Assembly: GCA_002002485.1 (NCBI GenBank)
Contig: MQVI01000001.1
Coordinates: 62,001-126,000, forward strand
DNA: 64,000 nucleotides
Direction: 5' to 3'
DNA from: Pasteurellaceae bacterium 15-036681
Lineage (GTDB): Bacteria > Pseudomonadota > Gammaproteobacteria > Enterobacterales > Pasteurellaceae
Made by a program: the position numbers and the translations under genes. Below, one piece after another: positions 15,353 to 23,573 of the stretch (position 1 is the first letter of the stretch; each line of letters starts with the position of its first letter). A model generated the notes under the pieces. That model made no database searches. It saw only the letters and a program-made list of their open reading frames with translations, and was not told the origin of the DNA.

Positions 15353-17008
15353 ATGAATATTTCATTTGTTCTCCCAGCACAACTTGGCAAGGCACGTGCA
15401 TTCCTTGTTAATGAAGTGCTTTCAGCTGCTGCAAAACAGCAAGGACATTCGGTAGTTTCTGCAGAGCAAGCTGATTTCATCGTGTTATTTGATGAGCAAA
15501 TCCCTGCTAATGTTGTGGGCAAACAAGGTGCGGTAGTTAATCTTGACCAAGCATTCGCTCAACCAGAAGCAACGCTTCAACAAGCGGTAAGTTCTGCACA
15601 AACTTTTGCAAATGCAACAGCACCTGCAGTTTCAACTTCAGCTGTAAAAAATATCGTGGCTGTAACCGCTTGTCCAACAGGTGTTGCGCACACATTTATG
15701 TCTGCAGAAGCAATCGAGAACTACGCAAAAGCACAAGGTTGGAATGTGAAAGTGGAAACGCGCGGCCAAGTAGGTGCGGGCAACCCCATTTCAGCCGAAG
15801 AAGTGGCTGCAGCAGATCTAGTCTTTGTAGCCGCTGATATTGATGTAGATTTAAGCAAATTCGCAGGCAAACCAATGTACCGTACTTCAACAGGTTTAGC
15901 GTTGAAGAAAACGGCTCAAGAATTTGATAAAGCATTCAAAGAAGCAAAAGTTTACACTGGTGGTGCAACAACTGGCCAAGCAAGTGAAGAAGCAACTAGC
16001 GAGAAAAAAGGTGTTTATAAACACTTAATGACCGGTGTTTCACATATGTTACCTTTCGTGGTTGCAGGTGGTTTATTAATCGCTATCTCATTTATGTTCG
16101 GTATTGAAGCATTTAAAGATCCTGAATTAGCTGGAGGCCTACCGAAAGCATTAATGGATATCGGCGGTGGCGCTGCATTCCACTTAATGATTGCAGTATT
16201 CGCAGGTTATGTAGCTTATTCTATCGCTGACCGACCAGGTTTAACCGCAGGTTTCGTAGGTGGTATGTTAGCAACTACAGCGGGCGCAGGTATCTTAGGT
16301 GGTATCATCGCTGGTTTCTTAGCAGGTTATGTGGTTAAATTCTTAAATGATAAAATCCAACTTCCGCCAAGCTTAACGTCATTAAAACCAATTTTAATTC
16401 TGCCACTTTTAGGCACAACTATCGTTGGTTTAGCAATGGTTTACTTAATCAACCCACCAGTGGCAAGCATTATGGAAGCGCTTTCAAGCTGGTTAAAATC
16501 AATGGGTGAAGTAAACGCAATTATTTTAGGTATCGTATTAGGTACAATGATGTGTACTGATATGGGCGGTCCTGTAAATAAAGCAGCTTATACGTTCTCT
16601 GTGGGTATGTTAGCGTCAGACGTAAATGCGCCAATGGCAGCAGCGATGGCAGCAGGTATGGTGCCACCGATTGGTATGGCAATTGCCACTTGGATTGCTC
16701 GTAACAAATTCACCACTAACCAACGTGATGCAGGTAAAGCATCTTTCGTATTAGGTTTATGCTTTATCTCTGAAGGTGCATTACCATTCGTAGCGGCAGA
16801 CCCTGTACGTGTAATCGCAACCTCTATCTTAGGTGGTGCAACAGCAGGTGCAATCTCATTAGGTTTAGGCATTACTTTACAAGCACCACACGGTGGTTTA
16901 TTCGTAATCCCATTCGTATCACAACCATTAATGTACTTAGCAGCAATCGCAATCGGTTCTGCAGTAACAGGTGTCGCATACGCAATTATTAAACCAAAAG
17001 CGGAATAA
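15353..17008 (+). CDS. fruA: Fructose PTS permease, EIIBC components
   Basis: FruA imports fructose and phosphorylates it to fructose 1-phosphate at the inner membrane. In the 551-residue product, residues 1-90 resemble a degenerate EIIB' domain without the active Cys; residues 100-195 form the EIIB domain with phosphocysteine Cys107 in VTACPTGVAHTFM; from about residue 225 the EIIC domain has many hydrophobic helices (GVSHMLPFVVAGGLLIAISF and DMGGPVNKAAY). This order matches E. coli FruA (563). An AAAGGAAA ribosome-binding site precedes the ATG. It ends the operon, and a strong terminator follows. Confidence 0.96.
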   Translation: MNISFVLPAQLGKARAFLVNEVLSAAAKQQGHSVVSAEQADFIVLFDEQIPANVVGKQGAVVNLDQAFAQPEATLQQAVSSAQTFANATAPAVSTSAVKNIVAVTACPTGVAHTFMSAEAIENYAKAQGWNVKVETRGQVGAGNPISAEEVAAADLVFVAADIDVDLSKFAGKPMYRTSTGLALKKTAQEFDKAFKEAKVYTGGATTGQASEEATSEKKGVYKHLMTGVSHMLPFVVAGGLLIAISFMFGIEAFKDPELAGGLPKALMDIGGGAAFHLMIAVFAGYVAYSIADRPGLTAGFVGGMLATTAGAGILGGIIAGFLAGYVVKFLNDKIQLPPSLTSLKPILILPLLGTTIVGLAMVYLINPPVASIMEALSSWLKSMGEVNAIILGIVLGTMMCTDMGGPVNKAAYTFSVGMLASDVNAPMAAAMAAGMVPPIGMAIATWIARNKFTTNQRDAGKASFVLGLCFISEGALPFVAADPVRVIATSILGGATAGAISLGLGITLQAPHGGLFVIPFVSQPLMYLAAIAIGSAVTGVAYAIIKPKAE

Positions 17009-17028
17009 TTGATCCTATTTTGCAATTA

Positions 17029-17055
17029 AACACCGAGCAAAGCTCGGTGTTTTTT
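17029..17055 (+). terminator. Terminator of the fru operon
   Basis: AACACCGAGC (17029-17038) and GCTCGGTGTT (17042-17051) form a perfect 10-bp stem with an AAA loop and a following T run. It lies between the convergent fruA and Xre regulator genes; on the minus strand the tail is weak, so it mainly serves fruA. Confidence 0.92.
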
Positions 17056-17057
17056 GT

Positions 17058-17432
17058 CTACTGATGAATCGAATCCAAAAAGTTAATTAAATTGCGTTTT
17101 TGTTCGTTAGAAAGTTTTGCCCAGTGATAATCCAACCGTTGCTTGAGTGCGTCGTTTCGAATTGGAACATATTGTTCTTTATCTGAAAAAGTTAAATTCT
17201 CCGCTTTACTGTCTGCAAAAAACCAGCTAATTGGCGTATCTAAAATAACCGCAATATTTACTAAGTGTGCCACATTGATTTTGGTTGCACCTCGCTCATA
17301 GCGAGAAAATTGTTGCTGAGAAACACCTATTTGCTCTGCAAGTACTTCTGCTGTTAAGCCAACTTCTTTCCTTCTTTGATTAATCTTTTTACCAATCGCC
17401 AAATCTACATCACTTGCCAAAAATCGTGTCAT
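17058..17432 (-). CDS. Xre-family (Cro/C1-type) transcriptional regulator
   Basis: The 124-residue product has a Cro/C1 helix-turn-helix at about residues 10-65 (IGKKINQRRKEVGLTAEVLA, EQIGVSQQQFSRYERGATKI), followed by a short C-terminal helical region (LDYHWAKLSNEQKRNLINFL). I chose the ATG at 17432 because GGAAA precedes it; an in-frame start at 17444 or further upstream would add only low-complexity residues. It is divergent from two lipoprotein genes, with a dyad operator in the shared promoter region, suggesting that it controls itself and that pair. The specific function is not recognised. Confidence 0.85.
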   Translation of the reverse strand: MTRFLASDVDLAIGKKINQRRKEVGLTAEVLAEQIGVSQQQFSRYERGATKINVAHLVNIAVILDTPISWFFADSKAENLTFSDKEQYVPIRNDALKQRLDYHWAKLSNEQKRNLINFLDSIHQ

Positions 17433-17521
17433 ATTGTTTTCCATCAAGTTTTTACTCAATGGGTGATATTTTTTGTTATTTTTACTCTTGTATTTATTGC
17501 TATTGAATTGTATATTTTTGA

Positions 17522-17544
17522 TAATACTCATTGATTGAGTATTA
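17522..17544. promoter_or_regulatory. Dyad operator between the Xre regulator and lipoprotein genes
   Basis: TAATACTCA (17522-17530) and TGAGTATTA (17536-17544) are perfect 9-bp arms around a 5-base centre. It lies in the divergent promoter region; additional ACTCA words occur at about 17454 and 17556. It is a probable binding site for the adjacent Xre regulator (inference from position). Confidence 0.55.
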
Positions 17545-17579
17545 ATTTGTTTTTATCTACTCATCAGAAGGAAATAATT

Positions 17580-17924
17580 ATGCAATCTATTAAATTAACC
17601 TCAGTCATTTACTTAACAACACTTCTAGCAGCTTGTGGAAGTATAGGAAATGCAATAATTAGTGATAATTCTCTTCAAGAAAAAGCTGCTTTTGCATTAA
17701 ATACAAATCCTGATAAAGTTAAAATCAGCCAACGTAGAGGAGGACTAGATGATATTCGTTTTACTGCCACTGTTGGAAAAAACTCATATCAATGCTACAT
17801 AACCACTGTTGCAGGTGTAATCTCTTCTGATGCTATCTGCTCTGGCTCAAATAACCTTTCAAACTCTTCCAAACAAAAGTCCTCACAATGTAATGCTCTT
17901 CTCAAACAAGCAGGTAAATGCTAA
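17580..17924 (+). CDS. Small lipoprotein of unknown function
   Basis: The 114-residue product has a lipoprotein signal peptide: hydrophobic core and lipobox LLAAC, giving a mature N-terminal Cys at residue 19. The mature part contains QRRGGLDDIRFTATVGKNSYQCYITTV and a Ser-rich C-terminus with a Cys pair (SQCNALLKQAGKC). I use the ATG at 17580, preceded by AGAAGGAAA; a longer frame from 17535 lacks a signal at its start. The next lipoprotein gene starts 10 bases after its stop, so they form an operon. The family was not recognised. Confidence 0.8.
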   Translation: MQSIKLTSVIYLTTLLAACGSIGNAIISDNSLQEKAAFALNTNPDKVKISQRRGGLDDIRFTATVGKNSYQCYITTVAGVISSDAICSGSNNLSNSSKQKSSQCNALLKQAGKC

Positions 17925-17934
17925 GGATCTAAAA

Positions 17935-18843
17935 ATGAAAAAATATCTCTATATACCAATTCTACTTGTAACATTAGTTCTTACTGGTTGCTCAGAAAAA
18001 GATAAAGCCTATTATCTAAATAATTTAGATAAAGCCGAAGCCAAAAAAGCTGAGTGTCGCTCACAACAGGAAAAAGCATTTCTTGCTAAAGATAAGCAGA
18101 AATTAGAATCACTAAGAAAAGATGCCGAATGCCAAGCTGCAATTGAGGCTATTCGTGAGCATCAGCAAGCTGAATATGAAAGAATGAAACAAGAAAAAGC
18201 AGAAAAACAAAAAGAGGCAATTGCAGAAGCAAGAAAACAACTTGATACAACATTAAGTTCATCAAATTGGCAAAATGTTGCGCATCACTATGTTAATAAT
18301 GAATGTAGTCAAAAATGGGTAATAAAAGAAGATGACTATTCTTGCCTAGCTCTAAGAGAACTCTATGAGGAAAAAGTAGTACAAGGTAAAAATGAACTGC
18401 TTCAATATGATTTTAAGAAATTACTTGCTGAGCAGAATAATTTTTGTACAAAAGATAAACGTAAGTTTTCAGTTTGTGATATCTGGGGACAAGCTTTAAA
18501 AGAAAAAGCTGAACAAGCATTTAGTCAAGTCCCATTCCATGAGCTTTCTCGTCAAAGAGAACAATATTGTAATTATGATAGTCCAAATTATGTTGCTTGT
18601 TCCGCATGGGAAAAAGTATATGAAACCAAAAATAAAGAGGCTGTAGATCAATTTGCACAAAATTATGATGTTCTGAAAAAAGAATATAATCAATGTGTTG
18701 ATAAGCTACAAAAAATAGGGGATCACTACAGTAAATACAAAGAACGTGATGCTGTGACTGAATACTACCCTTGTAGCCAAGCTAAACAAGCCCGTATTAA
18801 ACTAAATTTACCATATGACCATTTCAAGCTAAAAATGGAATAA
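17935..18843 (+). CDS. Lysine/glutamate-rich lipoprotein of unknown function
   Basis: The 302-residue product has a lipoprotein signal (MKKYLYIPILLVTLVLTGCS; lipid-attachment Cys at residue 19). Residues about 25-100 are strongly charged (EAKKAECRSQQEKAFLAKDK, AEKQKEAIAEARKQ) and are likely to form a coiled coil. The rest has regularly spaced cysteines in repeats of the type NNECSQKW, NNFCTKDK, REQYCNYD and YNQCVDKL, each followed 9-18 residues later by another Cys (DYSCLAL, FSVCDIW, YVACSAW, YYPCSQA), suggesting about four tandem disulfide-containing modules. The start at 17935 is chosen for the signal peptide; the upstream frame overlaps the previous gene. The function is unknown, probably envelope. 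Confidence 0.8.
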   Translation: MKKYLYIPILLVTLVLTGCSEKDKAYYLNNLDKAEAKKAECRSQQEKAFLAKDKQKLESLRKDAECQAAIEAIREHQQAEYERMKQEKAEKQKEAIAEARKQLDTTLSSSNWQNVAHHYVNNECSQKWVIKEDDYSCLALRELYEEKVVQGKNELLQYDFKKLLAEQNNFCTKDKRKFSVCDIWGQALKEKAEQAFSQVPFHELSRQREQYCNYDSPNYVACSAWEKVYETKNKEAVDQFAQNYDVLKKEYNQCVDKLQKIGDHYSKYKERDAVTEYYPCSQAKQARIKLNLPYDHFKLKME

Positions 18844-18881
18844 TGGTTTCTCAAATAGATGTAAATATATACTCTAACTTA

Positions 18882-18975
18882 TAGGGCATCTCTGCCCACC
18901 CAAAATCACCTATGTTACACACTGGTGGGCAAGGATGCCCACACTGTCAATAACGGCACGAGCGGGATGCTCGCA
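18882..18975 (+). repeat. Cluster of short palindromic repeats
   Basis: GGGC-ATCTCT-GCCC (18884-18897), GTGGGC-AAGGAT-GCCCAC (18925-18942) and CGAGC-GGGAT-GCTCG follow each other between the lipoprotein gene and kdsD. The 18844-19053 gap holds nothing else recognisable except the kdsD ribosome-binding region. Confidence 0.65.
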
Positions 18976-19053
18976 CCAGCTGAGATACCCTACACAATTA
19001 CCGCCTATTAGCGTATAATCCTCGCCAATATTCGCTTTTTCCAAGGATAAGTT

Positions 19054-19989
19054 ATGAATCATCTTTCAAGTGCAAATGAAGCACTCAATCTCTATACGCA
19101 AGCAATTTCTCGTCTGAATACCAATCTTTCTGATTCATTTAACCAAGCGGTAGATATGATTCTAACCTGTGAAGGTCGCACCGTAGTTGCGGGTATTGGT
19201 AAATCGGGGTTAGTTGGTAAAAAAATGGTGGCAACCTTTGCTTCGACTGGCACGCCGAGCTTTTTCTTACATCCAACCGAAGCCTTTCATGGTGATTTAG
19301 GGATGTTAAAGCCGATTGATGTGGTGATTCTTATCTCTTACAGCGGTGAAACTGATGATGTCAACAAGCTCATTCCTAGCCTAAAAAACTTTGGTAACCG
19401 TATTATTGCGATGACGGGCAACCCAAAATCGACTTTAGGTAAGCACGCAGATATTGTGCTAGATATTAGTATTGAGCGTGAAGCATGTCCAAATAACCTT
19501 GCGCCAACAACATCAAGCCTTGTCACTATGGCATTAGGCGATGCCCTTGCGATTGCTTTAATTAAGGCTCGTGATTTCAAAGCAGAAGATTTTGCGCGCT
19601 TCCATCCAGGTGGTAGCTTAGGCCGTAAATTGCTTTGTCGTGTGCGTGATGTGATGCAACGTAAATTACCTATTGTTCAGCCAAGCGATAACTTTAGTGA
19701 TTGCTTATTAGTAATGAATGAAGGTCGCATGGGTGTGGCAATTGTAATGCAAGATGAACAATTACAAGGGATTATTACCGATGGTGATATTCGTCGTACT
19801 TTAGCTAAATTTGGTGCAGAAAGCCTTGCGAAGACTGCAGAAGAAATTATGACGAGCAATCCAAAAACCATTGAGGATAGTGCGTTCCTAGCCCATGCCG
19901 AAGAGTTTATGAAAGAGAAACATATCCACTCATTAATTGCGGTTGATGTGAATGGTAAAGTATCTGGTATCGTGGAATTTGCAAGCTAA
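19054..19989 (+). CDS. kdsD: D-arabinose 5-phosphate isomerase (KdsD/KpsF family)
   Basis: KdsD converts ribulose 5-phosphate to arabinose 5-phosphate, the first committed step to the Kdo of lipooligosaccharide. The 311-residue product has an N-terminal SIS domain (GKSGLVGKKMVATFASTGTP, residues about 50-69; GDLGMLKPIDVVILISYSGE) and two CBS domains (RDVMQRKLPIVQPSDNFSDC from about 206; EEIMTSNPKTIEDSAFLAHA from about 268). It is slightly shorter than E. coli KdsD (328). Its TAA overlaps the greB start by one base. The C-terminus (GKVSGIVEFAS) lacks the usual extra residues. Confidence 0.94.
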   Translation: MNHLSSANEALNLYTQAISRLNTNLSDSFNQAVDMILTCEGRTVVAGIGKSGLVGKKMVATFASTGTPSFFLHPTEAFHGDLGMLKPIDVVILISYSGETDDVNKLIPSLKNFGNRIIAMTGNPKSTLGKHADIVLDISIEREACPNNLAPTTSSLVTMALGDALAIALIKARDFKAEDFARFHPGGSLGRKLLCRVRDVMQRKLPIVQPSDNFSDCLLVMNEGRMGVAIVMQDEQLQGIITDGDIRRTLAKFGAESLAKTAEEIMTSNPKTIEDSAFLAHAEEFMKEKHIHSLIAVDVNGKVSGIVEFAS

Positions 19990-20465
19990 TGGCGAAATCA
20001 AATCATATTACTCGAGCTGGTTGGCAAGCACTCGATCAAGAACTCAAATTCCTATGGAAAGATGAACGCCCTAAGGTGACTCAAGCGGTATCAGATGCAG
20101 CTGCACTAGGGGACCGTAGTGAAAATGCTGAGTATATCTACGGTAAACGCCGCCTACGTGAAATCGACCGTCGTGTACGCTTTCTTTCTAAACGTTTGGA
20201 AGTATTACAAATCGTTGATTATCACCCTAATCAAGAAGGAAAAGTCTTCTTTGGTTCTTGGGTTGAATTAGAAAATGAAGAAGGTGAAATCAAACAATAC
20301 CGCATTGTCGGTTGTGATGAGTTCGATCCCGCTAAACAGTGGATCTCTATTGACTCCCCAGTGGCTAGAGCGTTAATCGGCAAATCTATCGATGATGAAA
20401 TTATTGTGGATACCCCTGTTGGCAAAGTTACTCTTTATATCAATAACATTTGGTACGAAAAATAG
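19989..20465 (+). CDS. greB: Transcription elongation factor GreB
   Basis: GreB inserts into the secondary channel of RNA polymerase and stimulates cleavage of backtracked RNA. The 158-residue product matches the family in length: N-terminal coiled coil (about residues 1-75) with the acidic tip in DAAALGDRSENAEYIYGKRR, then the globular FKBP-like domain (GSWVELENEEGEIKQYRIVG, SPVARALIGKSIDDEI). GreB rather than GreA is indicated by KSNHITRAGWQALDQEL and DEFDPAKQWISIDSP. Its start overlaps the kdsD stop (TAATG), and dgt starts on the next base after its stop, so the three genes are one operon. Confidence 0.95.
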   Translation: MAKSNHITRAGWQALDQELKFLWKDERPKVTQAVSDAAALGDRSENAEYIYGKRRLREIDRRVRFLSKRLEVLQIVDYHPNQEGKVFFGSWVELENEEGEIKQYRIVGCDEFDPAKQWISIDSPVARALIGKSIDDEIIVDTPVGKVTLYINNIWYEK

Positions 20466-21791
20466 ATGGTTGCAGAAATTTGGACAGAACGCTTTTTAGC
20501 GGATAAAAAACGTGAACAAGATCATCGCTCGCCATTCCAACGTGATCGTGGGCGAATTTTACATTCCGAAGCCTTTCGCTGTTTGCAGTCAAAGACGCAA
20601 ATCCATGCGGTAGGCGAAGATGATTTCTATCGTACACGCTTAACCCATTCCCTTGAAGTTGCTCAAATCGGCAGTAGCCTACGCGCCAAACTTGGCGAAG
20701 ATAAAGCGAGTTTTCAAGCGGTCTGTTCTGACCAAAAATTTGCAAAATTTAGTGAAAATCTTACCGCTTTACTTCCTTCACGTAGCTTAATTGAATCCCT
20801 CTGTTTTGCCCACGATTTAGGTCATCCGCCGTTTGGTCACGGTGGAGAAATGGCTCTCAATTATAAAATGCGTGAGTTTGGTGGCTTTGAAGGAAATGCC
20901 CAATCTTTCCGAATCATGACTCAGCTTGAACCCTATACCGAAAATGCCGGAATGAATCTGACTCGTCGCACACTGCTAGGGATTATTAAATATCCTGCAT
21001 TGATCGATGAAACAACTCCACGCGAACCAAAGCCGATTACGCCTGCTCGTTTTATTAATTTACATGATATGAAAACAAGCAAAGGGTTATTCCGCGACGA
21101 TAAACGCTTTTTTGACTGGGTACTAGCCCCACTTTCAGAAAAAGATCGTTCACTATTCTGTTCAATTATTCCAAGCGATAATCCACAACTGCCAAATAAA
21201 ACACTCTACAAATCTTTAGACTGTAGCATTATGGAGCTAGCCGATGATATTGCCTACGGTGTACACGATTTAGAAGATGCGATAGTTGGCGGAATGGTTA
21301 CGCCTCAATCGTGGCAAAATGCCGAAATTGAATTTGCTAAGTGTGAAAATAAGTGGATTCAAAAAATGTTACCGGAAATGAGTAATAAACTATTTTCTGT
21401 TCATCGCTATGAGCGTAAAGATGTGATCGGCGCATTGGTGAATTATTTTGTGACGAATGTTAAATGGCAAGAAATTTCAGAATTTGAAGAACCGCTATTA
21501 CGCTATAATGCCGTTCTGCCTGATGACGTTCAGCAAGTTTTAGATGTACTAAAAGAGTTTGTTTATCAATATGTTATCTGTGATGTCACCACTCAAAGGG
21601 TTGAATATAAAGGCCAACGCATTTTAATGGATCTATTTGATATGTTAAGTTGCGATCCTGCTCGCTTATTACCTAAAGCTGTTGCTCAACGTTGGTTACG
21701 AACAGAAGAGAGTAAACGCCCTCGTGTGATTTGCGACTATTTAGCAAGTATGTCGGATGGACAGGCGTTTAAACTGTATCAGACGTTGTAA
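20466..21791 (+). CDS. dgt: dGTPase-like HD-domain triphosphohydrolase
   Basis: The protein hydrolyses dGTP (or other dNTPs) to the nucleoside and triphosphate. The 441-residue product shows SPFQRDRGRILHSEAFRCLQ, the HD-domain ligands in RTRLTHSLEVAQIG and CFAHDLGHPPFGHGGE (metal-binding His/His-Asp), GFEGNAQSFRIMTQLE, and ELADDIAYGVHDLEDAI for the last Asp. This is the shorter dgt-like class (about 440 residues; E. coli Dgt is 505), so substrate range may differ. The ATG follows the greB TAG directly with no gap, implying coupled translation. The symbol is used in the family sense. Confidence 0.9.
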   Translation: MVAEIWTERFLADKKREQDHRSPFQRDRGRILHSEAFRCLQSKTQIHAVGEDDFYRTRLTHSLEVAQIGSSLRAKLGEDKASFQAVCSDQKFAKFSENLTALLPSRSLIESLCFAHDLGHPPFGHGGEMALNYKMREFGGFEGNAQSFRIMTQLEPYTENAGMNLTRRTLLGIIKYPALIDETTPREPKPITPARFINLHDMKTSKGLFRDDKRFFDWVLAPLSEKDRSLFCSIIPSDNPQLPNKTLYKSLDCSIMELADDIAYGVHDLEDAIVGGMVTPQSWQNAEIEFAKCENKWIQKMLPEMSNKLFSVHRYERKDVIGALVNYFVTNVKWQEISEFEEPLLRYNAVLPDDVQQVLDVLKEFVYQYVICDVTTQRVEYKGQRILMDLFDMLSCDPARLLPKAVAQRWLRTEESKRPRVICDYLASMSDGQAFKLYQTL

Positions 21792-21800
21792 TTACCTTCT

Positions 21801-21822
21801 GTAGGGTGCGTGTAAACGCACC
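21801..21822 (+). repeat. Short palindromic intergenic repeat (TGTAAA class)
   Basis: GGTGCG-TGTAAA-CGCACC (21805-21822), the same unit as at 31066-31083, lies just after dgt. Confidence 0.7.
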
Positions 21823-21848
21823 ATTTTGTCATTCTACATAAACTTTTT

Positions 21849-21880
21849 CAAATCTCTCCAATAATCCTACCGCTTGCGCT
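21849..21880 (+). repeat. Left 32-bp direct repeat flanking the dgt-rapA island
   Basis: CAAATCT-x-TCCAATAATCCTACCGCTTGCG-x-T recurs at 25148-25179 with two mismatches in 32 bases and the same orientation. The two copies bracket the whole accessory gene block between dgt and rapA. Each includes ACCGCTTG, the complement of the uptake core, but the matching segment extends well beyond it. Confidence 0.7.
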
Positions 21881-21924
21881 TCCAAGTTTCTAAAATTGTT
21901 CTATTCAATTAGACAAACTGAGAT

Positions 21925-22743
21925 TTATTGCTCATTTTCCACAACCTTAAAATTTTTTATTAAACACCAAATATCCTTGAATCTCAGGTTCCATGTTTTT
22001 TTATTTCTTGTAATTTCATCATAAATATCTTCCAATGTAGAAGCAGGAGATAGTTTTCCTAACATATAATCTTCCAATTCCACTTGTCCGATTTTTTCAA
22101 ATTTATCTAATAAAAGCCCTAAATCTTTATGGTTAAACCAACAATCTGTTTGTAGACAATATGATGTATTTTGCTTGGTGCAAGCGATTTGACTATTTAA
22201 GAAATTATCAATATTTGGCTTCTCTGTTTGTAATAAACGGCTACACGCTAAATTGTATTCTAATCTTCTTGGGCTTTCATCTACTGATGAAACGAAACAA
22301 ACACCATATTCATTACCAAATTTTATTGCAAGAACATCTCCCGCATTAAAATAGGGGGCTCTTTTTTTCTTTCCTTTAGGTACTTTCACAGGTTTGAGAT
22401 TCTTGCTTTTTAGTTGCACCGCCAATTTATCTAAAGCCTTTTGTCTTTGTTTAGGAGCTTTACTATCAATCTCTGCCCAAAATTCATCTGCTCCCTTTTC
22501 AATAATTATCAAAGCCTTGTCTTTTATCTCATTAGGCAGATGCCCTATCTTCCATAAAGAATAAGCTAAAGCAGTCCAATAAATTTCTGTATAAAAATCA
22601 TTAATGCAATAAATTCCTTCATCTGCTAACATCGCTGCTATAATTTTATCTGCACTTACTCCGTCCTTATAATTTTCAATAACATAGTTATATACATCAT
22701 ATCCAGTATCACTATCTATAATTTTAACGCCGTCTATAGCCAT
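21925..22743 (-). CDS. Unknown protein, possible immunity-type (Imm26-like C-terminal region)
   Basis: The 272-residue product has no signal or membrane segment. Residues 1-95 are helical and acidic (YDVYNYVIENYKDGVSADKI, TEIYWTALAYSLWKIGHLPN). A Lys-rich linker (KPVKVPKGKKKRAP, about 117-130) leads to a second part beginning FNAGDVLAIKFGNEYGVCFV, which recalls the opening of Imm26-type immunity domains. The start is ATG at 22743 with GGAGAG 10 bases upstream; an in-frame TTG further up is less likely. It is the last gene of a minus-strand island of AT-rich genes with no toxin nearby. The function is not established; the immunity reading is an inference from architecture and neighbours. Confidence 0.5.
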   Translation of the reverse strand: MAIDGVKIIDSDTGYDVYNYVIENYKDGVSADKIIAAMLADEGIYCINDFYTEIYWTALAYSLWKIGHLPNEIKDKALIIIEKGADEFWAEIDSKAPKQRQKALDKLAVQLKSKNLKPVKVPKGKKKRAPYFNAGDVLAIKFGNEYGVCFVSSVDESPRRLEYNLACSRLLQTEKPNIDNFLNSQIACTKQNTSYCLQTDCWFNHKDLGLLLDKFEKIGQVELEDYMLGKLSPASTLEDIYDEITRNKKTWNLRFKDIWCLIKNFKVVENEQ

Positions 22744-22880
22744 AAATATGCTCTCCAAATACTAGGTAACTTTAATATTTGTTTTCTATATACATTCTAA
22801 CTACTTCTATAACTTCAAATTTAATATACCACTACAGGTAATACCATAAAATATCTCTTACATAAACACTACAAATATAC

Positions 22881-23573
22881 TTAGAGTACAAACCCCTTAT
22901 ATTTATTTATAAAATCAGTCTTTATTTTCTTTATCATATTTGTAGATTCAAAATATTTTTTCAAATCTATTTCACCATTATTTTTCTGCTTTTTTAACTC
23001 CTTTTCTTTTGTTAGCATCCTCACCCAATCAGCAATGATTAAAAAATCCATATTTTTATTTTTACTTCTGAGTTCTAGTAGTAAAAATACTTCATCCATA
23101 TCTAAATCAAACATTGTTCTCTCAATCCCAATTGGAGAAAAGTAATAATTTAGCTTAGACCTTCCAAATTCTTGATCAAGTTCAGCCCATTTATTAGATT
23201 CTAAGACTACAAATCCTAAGGTATCATTTCCAAGAGTTTCCAACCACCATCGTATCTCATATTTAGGTTTAATAAAATTATTTAGATATTTAATTGTAGT
23301 ATCTCTATCCATTTCTTCTTCGTATGGAATTTCTAATTCTATTTTATCTTTTTTCAAGGAAATATCATTGCCATAAGGTTTGCCATTATCTACAAGCTGA
23401 ACTTCTATTTTCTCATCCAGTTTCTCATTGAAGTAGCTTACAATATCTTCATCACACTCTCTCCAGTCTACCCATACTATCGCATCTAATTCAATAAATG
23501 CATCTACATTTTCAGGATTTTCTAAAAATGTTTTTAAACTATTATATATTTCTTTTGACGTTTGTTTTAGCAT
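22881..23573 (-). CDS. Unknown cytoplasmic protein of the accessory island
   Basis: The 230-residue product is acidic and Trp-rich (ELDAIVWVDWRECDEDIVSY, YEIRWWLETLGNDTLGFVVL) with a charged C-terminus (KNNGEIDLKKYFESTNMIKK). It has no signal peptide, membrane segment or motif I recognise. The ATG at 23573 follows AAGGAGT. It overlaps the end of a frameshifted small gene by about 32 bases. The base composition is visibly more AT-rich than the flanking dgt and rapA. Size and setting resemble immunity or effector-partner genes, but nothing in the sequence proves that. Confidence 0.5.
   Translation of the reverse strand: MLKQTSKEIYNSLKTFLENPENVDAFIELDAIVWVDWRECDEDIVSYFNEKLDEKIEVQLVDNGKPYGNDISLKKDKIELEIPYEEEMDRDTTIKYLNNFIKPKYEIRWWLETLGNDTLGFVVLESNKWAELDQEFGRSKLNYYFSPIGIERTMFDLDMDEVFLLLELRSKNKNMDFLIIADWVRMLTKEKELKKQKNNGEIDLKKYFESTNMIKKIKTDFINKYKGFVL

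Noticed and set aside
16588-17025. 145-codon antisense frame opposite the end of fruA
   Set aside because: Completely opposite a well-matched EIIC domain; no start signal.
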